Assembly: GCF_018130145.1 (NCBI RefSeq)
Contig: NZ_JAFCMB010000025.1
Span: forward strand, 18,291 to 82,290
Source: Bradyrhizobium sp. AUGA SZCCT0176
Lineage (GTDB): Bacteria; Pseudomonadota; Alphaproteobacteria; Rhizobiales; Xanthobacteraceae
DNA: 64,000 bases
Direction: 5' to 3'
This document shows, piece after piece, positions 32,031-40,747 of this stretch. The first letter of the stretch is position 1; each line of letters begins with the position of its first letter. Below the pieces are notes generated by a model. That model searched no databases. It was not told where the DNA came from and worked only from the letters and a program-made list of their open reading frames with translations. Made by a program: the position numbers and the translations under genes.

Positions 32031-33494
32031 ATGTCGCAACAAACGCAGAGCCCTTCGCAAGCCGCCCGCGACGCGAATCCGGAGAGGTCGGATCCGGCCA
32101 CGGATGTGGTGGACGTCGTCATTCTGCTTCATGGAATTCGCACCCGCGCGTTCTGGTATGATCTGGTGCAGCCTATCCTGGGCGAGATAGATGGCACCGT
32201 CGTCAAGCCGCTTGGCTACGATTACTTCAGCGCCCTGCGACTGGTTTTTCCCTTTTTTCGATCTGGACCGGCACGGAAGATCGCCGACGATATTCGTGAC
32301 ATCAAATCAAGATACGATCAGAAGAACAAGCGCGTACGTATCTCGGTCATAGCTCACAGCTTCGGAACCTACACCATTGCAACGCTTCTTCGGCAAACGA
32401 GGGACATCGACCTGCATCATCTTGTTCTGTGTGGATCGGTGCTGCCAAATAATTTCAACTTCGACAGCATCAGCCGAAAAATTCACGGCAAATTCGTCAA
32501 CGATGCCGGCGCAAGGGACGCTTGGCCGGTTTTGGCGAAGATTTCCTCATTCGGATATGGCGTTTCGGGAACGTTTGGCTTTCAGAGCGGCTTGATTGAG
32601 GACCGGTTCCACGATTTCGCCCACTCCGACTTCTTCAATAAGGAGTTCATCCGCACCTACTGGCTTCCGATCTTCGATCAGGATCAGGTCAACCATTCGT
32701 CATATGAGCGAAAGCCGTCCTGGCGCACACGCTTGATCAACCTTCTCGCCTTGGCGCCGCCCGGTATCCTGCTTGTCGGTTTAATCGCGGCGGCGCTGTA
32801 TCTCGCTGTCCCGCCTTTGTATGCGACCTACAAGGAGACCGTCCTTTCGATACTCATCAATCAGATCGACAAGGAACGATCGAAGGTAAAGCCGGTGGCG
32901 GCCCCCCCTGCGGTACCGCCATCCACACCAAGGTCGACCGAAACCGTGGCGTCCGACGATGACATTCTTTCAAGAATCCTGAAATGGGAAGGCGGTTACG
33001 CGAGTTCGCCGCAGGACCCGGCTGGCCCGACCAACGCAGGCATTACGATCGCCCAATGGTCGACCTTTACCGGGAAACCCGCCGATGCCGACACGATCAA
33101 GAACCTGACGCGAACTCAGGTGATGGATTTTTACAGGGACAATTTTCTGCAGCGTCCTGGCGTACGATCCATCAAGAATCCCGCCGTCAGGGGCGCGTAT
33201 GTGAACATGTTGGTCCAGTCAGGGCCAGTTCAGGCAACCAAGGCTTTTCAGACCGCTCTAAAGGGCAGCTTCCAGGTCAGCGTTCCGCTCGATGGTGTGC
33301 TCGGCCCTTTCACGGTCGCGTCGATCAATGCGGTTGGCGATCCGGACCTTCTGATCGAAGCTGCATCCTGTGCCTTGCTCGATGCGCTCAAAGGCTCACC
33401 CGTGTTCTCCGCCTTTGGAAGAAGCTGGACTCGAAGGCTGGCGGACTTTCTCCCGAAAGATCTCAAGGGCGTCTGCCCCGGCACTTTTCAATAG
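32031..33494 (+). CDS. Membrane-anchored alpha/beta hydrolase fused to GH108-type muramidase
   Basis: A 487-residue chimera. Residues 25-215 look like an alpha/beta hydrolase (VVILLHGIRTRAFWYD; nucleophile elbow IAHSFG with Ser110; possible acid and His further on). One membrane helix follows at about 238-263 (LLVGLIAAALYLAV), with basic residues before it (KPSWRTR), predicting an N-in, C-out topology. After a Pro-rich linker comes a GH108/ZliS-like lysozyme domain at about 311-392, with catalytic Glu320 in LKWEGGYASSPQDPAGPTNA. A PG_binding_3-like C-terminal region (FQTALKG...LDGVLGP...FGRSW) follows at 398-475. The enzyme pair would sit on both faces of the inner membrane. The start ATG lacks a clear ribosome-binding site, and the frame is open further upstream. 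I know no characterised protein with this architecture. Confidence 0.75.
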   Translation: MSQQTQSPSQAARDANPERSDPATDVVDVVILLHGIRTRAFWYDLVQPILGEIDGTVVKPLGYDYFSALRLVFPFFRSGPARKIADDIRDIKSRYDQKNKRVRISVIAHSFGTYTIATLLRQTRDIDLHHLVLCGSVLPNNFNFDSISRKIHGKFVNDAGARDAWPVLAKISSFGYGVSGTFGFQSGLIEDRFHDFAHSDFFNKEFIRTYWLPIFDQDQVNHSSYERKPSWRTRLINLLALAPPGILLVGLIAAALYLAVPPLYATYKETVLSILINQIDKERSKVKPVAAPPAVPPSTPRSTETVASDDDILSRILKWEGGYASSPQDPAGPTNAGITIAQWSTFTGKPADADTIKNLTRTQVMDFYRDNFLQRPGVRSIKNPAVRGAYVNMLVQSGPVQATKAFQTALKGSFQVSVPLDGVLGPFTVASINAVGDPDLLIEAASCALLDALKGSPVFSAFGRSWTRRLADFLPKDLKGVCPGTFQ

Positions 33495-33507
33495 CATCGA
33501 CAGGCGC

Positions 33508-33537
33508 AAAAAAAGGGCTGCCATTTGGCAGCCCTTT
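33508..33537 (-). terminator. Rho-independent terminator of groEL
   Basis: Perfect 11-base arms AAAGGGCTGCC and GGCAGCCCTTT with loop ATTT, followed on the minus strand by seven T. It lies between convergent genes and could also act weakly on the fusion gene. Confidence 0.9.
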
Positions 33538-33560
33538 AAGCGTTCGTGCGGATCCTTGGC

Positions 33561-35207
<1,647 letters not shown>

Positions 35208-35267
35208 GTGGATTTACTCCTGATTGGATGAATACGGTTGCTTGCCGCTTGTCGTCGCCGGGGCCTC

Positions 35268-35404
35268 TTCCCCTCTCCCCTTGTGGGAGAGGGTGGACGC
35301 GATGCGAAGCATCGCGGACGGGTGAGGGGTCTGTCTCCGCGGATGGAGACCCCTCATCCGGCGCGCTTTGCGCGCCACCTTCTCCCACAAGGGGAGAAGG
35401 GAAG
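35268..35404. repeat. Long inverted repeat between groES and groEL
   Basis: About 30-base outer arms (CTTCCCCTCTCCCCTTGTGG and its inverse ending GGGGAGAAGGGAAG) with nested inner hairpins GATGCGAAGCATC, TCTCCGCGGATGGAGA and GCGCGCTTTGCGCGC. It lies in the transcribed leader of groEL, so it may cause processing or partial termination. Confidence 0.85.
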
Positions 35405-35442
35405 TGACCGCGCCGACGGGCGCGGCGGCAGTTAGGCGGTGC

Positions 35443-35739
35443 TTAAACCAGCACGCCCATGATGTCGGATTCCTTCATGATGAGGAGTTCCTCACCGTCG
35501 AGCTTGACCTCGGTGCCCGACCATTTGCCGAACAGCACGCGGTCGCCGACCTTGAGGTCGATCGGGATCAGTTTGCCGGCCTCGTCCCGGCCGCCCGGGC
35601 CGACGGCCGTGATTTCGCCCTGCGAGGGCTTTTCCTTGGCGCTGTCGGGAATGATGATGCCGCCCTTGGTCTTCTCTTCGGCGTCGATACGCTTGACCAC
35701 GACGCGGTCATGCAGTGGGCGGAATTTGGATTTGGCCAT
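35443..35739 (-). CDS. groS: Co-chaperonin GroES
   Basis: A 98-residue 10-kDa co-chaperonin, the heptameric lid of GroEL. Motifs: FRPLHDRVVVKRIDAEEKTK at the start, the mobile loop GGIIIPDSAKEKPSQGEI and VGDRVLFGKWSGTEV. Ribosome-binding site GAGGAAA 6 bases before the ATG. It is the first gene of the operon, behind a promoter and a CIRCE operator. Confidence 0.97.
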   Translation of the reverse strand: MAKSKFRPLHDRVVVKRIDAEEKTKGGIIIPDSAKEKPSQGEITAVGPGGRDEAGKLIPIDLKVGDRVLFGKWSGTEVKLDGEELLIMKESDIMGVLV

Positions 35740-35850
35740 GAGGTTTCCTCTTTGGAAGGCTTGGTTTCAGGTCTGATTGCCATCAAAATGGCTGCTAATG
35801 CCGGGTATTCGACACCGTCCCGGGCGGGACGGCCAAACTCCTTACTTGCC

Positions 35851-35877
35851 TTAGCAATCGTCGCGTTTGAGTGCTAA
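35851..35877 (-). promoter_or_regulatory. CIRCE operator (HrcA site)
   Basis: TTAGCAATC-N9-GAGTGCTAA, matching the CIRCE consensus TTAGCACTC-N9-GAGTGCTAA except for one base in the left arm. It lies about 110 bases before the groES start and just downstream of the promoter, the usual place for HrcA repression released by heat. Confidence 0.9.
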
Positions 35878-35891
35878 TGTGTGGCCCGGGG

Positions 35892-35919
35892 AATATGGCT
35901 TGGCGCCGATCCTGTCAAG
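35892..35919 (-). promoter_or_regulatory. groES promoter
   Basis: On the minus strand, CTTGACA (-35) and CATATT (-10) are about 15 to 16 bases apart, with CCATAT also fitting the alphaproteobacterial heat-shock sigma pattern. The CIRCE begins about 15 bases downstream of the -10, over the expected transcription start. Confidence 0.65.
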
Positions 35920-36093
35920 CAAGGGGGGTTAAGGCCCAAAAAAGGTTAAGGCCTTGGTGAGGCCAATATAGGATGCTCCCTGAGAAACCAAATCGGAGCG
36001 ACGGCGTAATTTGATGGACGTCATTGCTCCGGCACGTGTTTTACGGTTGGCTGCAGGACGGGTGCGGCCAAAAAACTTGTTTGGGGGAATGCG

Positions 36094-36609
36094 ATGATCG
36101 GGTCCGGTACTGCGCGCGTGGTTGCCAATCTGGCGATCGCCTCAGCGCTCACGATGCTCTTGGGAGCGTGCAGCAGCATGAGCCTGCCGTCGCTGTCATC
36201 AAGTTCCGCGCCTCCGCCCGAGCCGGGTGTGGCTCCCGACATGCCGGCGACGATCCGCTCCGACGAGATCGTCGGCCGCTGGGGTCTCGCCTCGTATCAG
36301 AATCCGAACGACCGGGCCCGCACCGAAAAGATGGCCCGCGATCAGTGCAGGCAGCCTTATGTGATCACCGCCGGCACCTCCGGGGGCGTGGTCATGCATC
36401 TGGCCGACCAGGCGACCCCGCAGGAACTGCGCCTCAAGGGCTCTCCGAGCGGCAAGAATTATATCGGCCCGGCCGGACCGACCCCGGGCGAGCAGGACCG
36501 CGAGGTCGTCTCGTTCGACGGCCGCGTTCTGGTGACCCGCTTTGTCGACAAGGATGCCGGGGTCCGTTACGGCAACATGGTCTATGTCCGCTGCGCGCCG
36601 CGCGCCTGA
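36094..36609 (+). CDS. Lipoprotein of unknown function
   Basis: A 171-residue lipoprotein. The signal peptide ends in a lipobox LLGAC (Cys28), followed by a Ser/Pro-rich linker (SSMSLPSLSSSSAPPPEPG). The folded part EIVGRWGLASYQNPNDRART onward looks like a small beta-barrel, reminiscent of proteinase-inhibitor-like lipoproteins, with two cysteines (DQCRQPY, VRCAP). Asp at position +2 is absent (Ser follows Cys), so outer-membrane sorting is likely. GGGGGAA precedes the ATG. It is divergent from groES and ends at a bidirectional terminator. The function is unknown. Confidence 0.8.
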   Translation: MIGSGTARVVANLAIASALTMLLGACSSMSLPSLSSSSAPPPEPGVAPDMPATIRSDEIVGRWGLASYQNPNDRARTEKMARDQCRQPYVITAGTSGGVVMHLADQATPQELRLKGSPSGKNYIGPAGPTPGEQDREVVSFDGRVLVTRFVDKDAGVRYGNMVYVRCAPRA

Positions 36610-36639
36610 GCCGACAAAAGCCTTAACCTCGTCCGCAAT

Positions 36640-36668
36640 AAAAAACGCCGGCTTCGCGCCGGCGTTTT
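36640..36668. terminator. Bidirectional terminator
   Basis: Perfect arms AAAACGCCGGC and GCCGGCGTTTT with loop TTCGC and A/T tracts on both sides. It serves the lipoprotein gene from the left and the CheZ-type gene from the right. Confidence 0.9.
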
Positions 36669-36720
36669 CGTATTCTCGGGATGACGTCGCCGGGCGTTGC
36701 CACCCGGCGCGCCGGAACTC

Positions 36721-37506
36721 TTAATCGAACAGCGCGTCGATGTCGTCCTGCGAGGCATGGCCGACGTCGCCGTCGAGCTTCGGACCGTTGAGCAGCTTGG
36801 CGTCGCCTTCACGGGTGTCGACGATCGGGGTCGCGTGCGCTTTGAGCGCGTCGACGCCACCCCAGATGTCCATCATGACGTTGATGTGGTTCTCGATGAA
36901 CTTCATCGTGGTCATCACCTTGCTGATGCGCTGACCGGTGAGATCCTGGAAGTTGCAGGCTTCGAAGATCGCGATGACGCGTTCCTGGATTTCCTCGCTG
37001 AGCAGCTTCTGCTGGTCCGGCGAAGTGTTCTTGGACAGCGCGGTCGCCGCCTGGTCGATCGCCTCGGTGGCTTCGAGAATCTGCTGCGTGGCCTGCTCGG
37101 TGCCGCCGACGACGGCGCCGAGTTCGCCATTGACCTTGGCCATTTCGCCGCCGTCAAAGCTCTTGCCGTGCAGGGTTGCGATTTCGCGCTTGGTGCGGTT
37201 GATGGCGTCGTGAATGAGGTCGAGTTCGACCTTGAGCTTTTCGCACTGCTCGATCTGGGCACGATAGGTTTCCAGCAGCGCCTGGGCTTCGGCAACCTCG
37301 CGCGCCACCGACGCTTCCGCCGATTCAGTCACGACGGAGCGGCCTTGACCGCCCGCGGCCATCTGGGCGCGGATCGAGCGCAGCTCGCTCATGATCTCGC
37401 GATGCATCGGGCCGATGTCGCCGCCTTCGGCAGCCGCGGACACCGGTATTGGCACATCGCCCAAAATGGCCTGTTCGATACGAAAACGTTTGCGACTAAC
37501 CGACAT
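36721..37506 (-). CDS. CheZ-type protein phosphatase
   Basis: A 261-residue, almost wholly helical protein. The hallmark CheZ active-site motif is FQDLTGQRISKV, with Asp188 and Gln192, which position water to dephosphorylate a CheY-type response regulator. A long coiled-coil region (about 65-175) and a C-terminal acidic tail DDIDALFD, resembling the CheY-binding tail, complete the pattern. The ATG at 37506 follows GGGAA at about 6 bases. No other chemotaxis gene is in the window, as is usual for this alphaproteobacterial form. Its partner may be a motility or cell-cycle CheY homologue. Confidence 0.85.
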   Translation of the reverse strand: MSVSRKRFRIEQAILGDVPIPVSAAAEGGDIGPMHREIMSELRSIRAQMAAGGQGRSVVTESAEASVAREVAEAQALLETYRAQIEQCEKLKVELDLIHDAINRTKREIATLHGKSFDGGEMAKVNGELGAVVGGTEQATQQILEATEAIDQAATALSKNTSPDQQKLLSEEIQERVIAIFEACNFQDLTGQRISKVMTTMKFIENHINVMMDIWGGVDALKAHATPIVDTREGDAKLLNGPKLDGDVGHASQDDIDALFD

Positions 37507-37815
37507 GATGTATTCCCACCCCTTAACTCCGTGACCTGTTTTAGGCAGATGCGATTTAACGTGAGGTTCACGCGGGGAACACATCGCGGCGTAGTCTTCC
37601 GCGAGGCGCACACCAGGGATTAACCATGCGTGTCCGGCGTTCACTCAAAATAAACGCTACCGGACAAATCAGCGCGCAATCGGCGACGTGGTGAATCGAA
37701 ACGCCGTTCCTGTTTACCAAACCGATGTGGTTTTGACCCTTTATTGACCACGTGCAACGGCGCCGCTCAGGCGTCGCCAAACGCTAACAGTGACGAAACA
37801 GTACAGAGTACGTCG
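37507..37815. other. Divergent intergenic region
   Basis: About 310 bases between the divergent CheZ-type and L,D-transpeptidase genes, presumably holding both promoters. No repeat or operator was recognised. Confidence 0.5.
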
Positions 37816-38625
37816 ATGTTCAGAAAAATGTCTCTCGCGCTCCTTGCGGGCGTGTCGTGCCTTGGCTTCTCCGATTCTGCCTTGGCGATCGACGCCTCTC
37901 CGCTCGCCGAACCCACCGTGATCTACGCCAATCAGCCCGCGCAGCCTGCGCCGGTACGCACCGCTTATGCCGAACGTTCGCAAATGGGCGGCGGCTTCAT
38001 TGAATTCCTGTTCGGCGACGGGCCGGCGCAGGGCGGCCGCTATCAGCAACAGCAGCCGGTCTATCAGCAGCAGCCGGATTACGGATATGGCGGACGGCGC
38101 GGCACCCTGCCGCCGATGGATCCGCAACAATCGATGCGTCAGCAGCAGGAAGAAGCGGTCGAGCCGGCACAGCGCCCGGTCGATCCAAAGTACAACAAGC
38201 AGGTTGTCGACTACACCGGCAAGGAAGGTGTCGGCACCATCGTCGTCGATACGCCCAACAAGTTCCTGTTCCTGGTGCAGGGCGACGGCAAGGCGCTGCG
38301 CTACGGCATCGGCGTCGGCCGCCCGGGTTTCACCTGGTCCGGCGTCAAGACGATCTCGGCGAAGAAGGAATGGCCGGCCTGGACCCCGCCGCCGGAAATG
38401 CTGGCGCGGCGTCCCGATCTGCCGCGGCACATGGAAGGCGGTCCGCAAAATCCGCTCGGCGCGCGCGCGATGTATCTGGGATCGACGCTCTACCGCATCC
38501 ACGGCTCCAACGAGCCCTGGACCATCGGCACCAACGTTTCGTCCGGCTGCATCCGGATGCGCAATGAAGACGTGATCGATCTCTACGGCCGCGTCGGCGT
38601 CGGCGCCAAGGTCGTTGTCATTTAA
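37816..38625 (+). CDS. L,D-transpeptidase (YkuD family)
   Basis: A 269-residue exported cell-wall enzyme. A signal peptide (MSLALLAGVSCLGFSDSALA) is followed by a long low-complexity linker rich in Gln, Pro and Gly (about 50-115). The YkuD domain occupies about 125-269, with the catalytic motif IHGSNEPWTIGTNVSSGCIR. The His and the Cys of SSGC form the active site, and the R-M after it is conserved. It makes or edits 3-3 cross-links or links lipoproteins to peptidoglycan. The start ATG at 37816 is chosen because the signal peptide begins there. A family 1 repeat begins 3 bases after the stop. Confidence 0.9.
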   Translation: MFRKMSLALLAGVSCLGFSDSALAIDASPLAEPTVIYANQPAQPAPVRTAYAERSQMGGGFIEFLFGDGPAQGGRYQQQQPVYQQQPDYGYGGRRGTLPPMDPQQSMRQQQEEAVEPAQRPVDPKYNKQVVDYTGKEGVGTIVVDTPNKFLFLVQGDGKALRYGIGVGRPGFTWSGVKTISAKKEWPAWTPPPEMLARRPDLPRHMEGGPQNPLGARAMYLGSTLYRIHGSNEPWTIGTNVSSGCIRMRNEDVIDLYGRVGVGAKVVVI

Positions 38626-38628
38626 GCA

Positions 38629-38684
38629 TAGCGTTTTCGAGCGAAGTGGGGATGCCGGTTCGCGTAAAGAAAACGCGTCAAAAT
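38629..38684 (+). repeat. Dispersed palindromic repeat, family 1, copy C
   Basis: TAGCGTTTTCGAGCGAAGTG, GGGATGCCGGTTCGCG, AAGAAAACGCGTCAAAA. One base longer in the centre than the other copies. It directly follows the L,D-transpeptidase stop. Confidence 0.85.
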
Positions 38685-38710
38685 TAGAGCTACCAAACCG
38701 ACAAAAACAA

Positions 38711-38737
38711 ACGGCCGCTCGATCGAGCGGCCGTTTT
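38711..38737 (+). terminator. Terminator hairpin, first copy
   Basis: Perfect palindrome ACGGCCGCTCGATCGAGCGG plus CCGT, followed by TTT. It probably ends the L,D-transpeptidase transcript. A twin with one base changed is at 38911. Confidence 0.85.
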
Positions 38738-38750
38738 GCAATTTATCACT

Positions 38751-38895
38751 TGTCGTCCCGGGCTGGTGCGCGATTGCGCACCATAGGCCGGGACCCATAG
38801 CCACAAATGTTTGTTGGCGTGTACGTCCGTTGCCACAGCTTCGCTTACCACGAGCAGCGGTGGTTATGGGTCCCGGCTCAAGGCCGGGACGACAA
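38751..38895. repeat. Long inverted repeat (TTGTCGTCCCGG family)
   Basis: Outer arms TTGTCGTCCCGG and CCGGGACGACAA plus inner GGGACCCATA and TATGGGTCCC. Same family as 53301-53424. It sits between two nearly identical terminators. Confidence 0.85.
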
Positions 38896-38910
38896 GGAAG
38901 AGAAATAAAA

Positions 38911-38946
38911 ACGGCCGCTCGATTGAGCGGCCGTTTTCTTTTTCAG
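38911..38946. terminator. Terminator hairpin, second copy
   Basis: ACGGCCGCTCGATTGAGCGG plus CCGT, followed by TTTTCTTTTT on the plus strand and preceded by AAATAAAAA, so active in both directions. It probably terminates the DUF2076 gene on the minus strand. Confidence 0.85.
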
Positions 38947-38964
38947 ACGTGACGTCGTTCAGGC

Positions 38965-39771
38965 TTAATCGTCGTCGCCGCCGCCGTCACCGTCGAAGCC
39001 GTCGGAGTCATGATCCATGTCGTCATAATTGTCGTCGTTCGATGTGTTGTCGAACAGCCCCGTGCGCGAACTTCCGGACGAACCGATGTCGTTGGCGCCG
39101 GCCTCCCGCGCCAGGTCGCCGCCGGATTGATCGCTGCCGCCCGGCCGCCGGTCTTCAACGCTGCCGCGATGACCGCCGGTATCGCCGCCGAAGGCCGCCT
39201 GCTGGTTGCCGCCGCCGCCCATCATCGAGCGGATGCTGCCGAGCAGCATCGATCCGCCGACCACGCCGGCCGCTGCTGCCGCTGCCGTTCCGAGGAACGA
39301 GCCGCCACCACCGCCGCCGAACGGCGGTTGCTGCTGCGGCTGACCATAGGCAGGCTGCTGCCCGTAGCCGGGCTGGCCGTATTGTCCGGGACCTTGTTGT
39401 CCCTGGGTCTGCTGCACCACCTCGCCGCTGTTCCAGACCGGGCGACCGCCCATGCCGGGCGAGCGGACGTTAGGTACAGAGCCGCGTGGCTGGCTCTGCC
39501 CGAAGATCGTGTCGCGCATCGAATCGAGGAAGCCGCCGGGTTGATTCTGTTCGCCCGCGTGTCCGCCTTCCAGTTGCTGGATGCGGTCGTTGGCGCGCTT
39601 CAGCGCCTCGTCCTGCACCAGCGCCGTCTGCACCAGCGCATAGACGGCATTGGGCGCACCACGCAGGCCCTGCATGATCGCGGACATGGCTTCGGGATCT
39701 CGCGGGGTGTTCTCCAGCTTGGCAAGGCGGTCGAAAAGATCGTCAATCAGTTGGCGTTCTTGCGGTGTCAT
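38965..39771 (-). CDS. DUF2076 protein, Gly/Gln-rich
   Basis: A 268-residue protein opening with MTPQERQLIDDLFDRLAKLE, the DUF2076 signature. An N-terminal helical domain (about 1-75) precedes a Gly/Gln/Pro-rich middle, then a hydrophobic Ala-Gly segment (FLGTAAAAAAGVVGGSMLLG), and an extremely acidic Asp/Gly tail. It is possibly a periplasmic or membrane-associated ligand-binding protein; the family function is unknown. The ATG at 39771 has GGAG 6 bases upstream and is preferred over in-frame ATGs at 39783 and further upstream. Confidence 0.85.
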   Translation of the reverse strand: MTPQERQLIDDLFDRLAKLENTPRDPEAMSAIMQGLRGAPNAVYALVQTALVQDEALKRANDRIQQLEGGHAGEQNQPGGFLDSMRDTIFGQSQPRGSVPNVRSPGMGGRPVWNSGEVVQQTQGQQGPGQYGQPGYGQQPAYGQPQQQPPFGGGGGGSFLGTAAAAAAGVVGGSMLLGSIRSMMGGGGNQQAAFGGDTGGHRGSVEDRRPGGSDQSGGDLAREAGANDIGSSGSSRTGLFDNTSNDDNYDDMDHDSDGFDGDGGGDDD

Positions 39772-39901
39772 GGCGTTCTCCATCGCGTCGAGTGCCTCGA
39801 AGCGCGGGGCAGATGTAGGGCGGGGTTTGTGTCGCAAGTAGTGGGAGGGCAGATTAAATTTCTGTATGCGACAAAACGACCGGCCGGTTTTTTGAGCAAA
39901 C

Positions 39902-40747
39902 TCAAGTCAGTGTAACATTGTTCCGCGCCAGCAGCGGCGGCAATTGCGCGCCGGCGAGAAACGCGTGCTCGCTTTCGCGCTGGGTGGTCATGGGATCGAG
40001 GCTGATGAGGGTTTCGTCGACGAAGCCCGGATGACACATCACGAGCCCGCCCTCCGGCAGGCCCTGCAGGAATTGCCCCATCAGGACGCCGAAATCGGGC
40101 ATCTTCGAAAAATCATAGGCGCCGGCAAAGGCCGGATTGAACGGGATACCGGCACGGGTGGCGAGCCTGCGAAACCGCGAGCTGAGAACATCGAGCAGCA
40201 GCGCCTTGGGCGCGCCGAGCCGTTTCGCCAGCGGCTGAAGGCGCCCGCCCTGGCGAACCCAGGCTCCGGGCGCGGCCTGCTTCACCGCGCGCAGAAACGC
40301 ATCGCGGACCTGCGGGAAGAGTTGCGCATGCTGATGGGCGTCGACGAAATCCGGCGGCCGGCCGAACAGATCCTGGAACGCCGCCAGCTGATCCATCAAT
40401 TCGGCATGAATCATTTCAGGGTCGAGCCGCCGCAACAGGCCCGATCGCAGCATCGCCGGCAGCGGCAGAAACATGCCGCCATCGGTCGGCCTGAAGTGCA
40501 TCGTCAGCGGCCGGAATGGCGCGGTCAGCGTCGCATGGAGGCCGATGGCGCAGCGCGGGCTGCCGGCGGCGGCGTCCTGCAGCGCAGTGACCTCGCCGCG
40601 GCCGATCGCCGGGCCGACCACCATCACCGATGTCGCATTGAGCCGGCCCTGGCCGATCAGCTCGCGAATGGCGCGATTGACGCCCTCGCTGATCCCGTAA
40701 TCATCGGCGCACAGCCAGATACGGCGCGGCGGCGCGGCATCGTTCAT
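39902..40747 (-). CDS. ChbG/HpnK (YdjC) family deacetylase
   Basis: A 281-residue polysaccharide-deacetylase-like enzyme. Metal and catalytic motifs: CADDYGIS at residue 13 (Asp-Asp), GLHATLT near residue 79, and DAHQHAQLFP near residue 147, whose two His complete the metal site. Known relatives deacetylate chito-oligosaccharide phosphates (ChbG) or act in hopanoid side-chain synthesis (HpnK). Its ATG overlaps the stop of the glycosyltransferase gene (ATGA), so they act in one pathway. I infer removal of an acetyl group from a lipid-linked amino sugar, by analogy with ArnC and ArnD. That is not proven. Confidence 0.85.
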   Translation of the reverse strand: MNDAAPPRRIWLCADDYGISEGVNRAIRELIGQGRLNATSVMVVGPAIGRGEVTALQDAAAGSPRCAIGLHATLTAPFRPLTMHFRPTDGGMFLPLPAMLRSGLLRRLDPEMIHAELMDQLAAFQDLFGRPPDFVDAHQHAQLFPQVRDAFLRAVKQAAPGAWVRQGGRLQPLAKRLGAPKALLLDVLSSRFRRLATRAGIPFNPAFAGAYDFSKMPDFGVLMGQFLQGLPEGGLVMCHPGFVDETLISLDPMTTQRESEHAFLAGAQLPPLLARNNVTLT

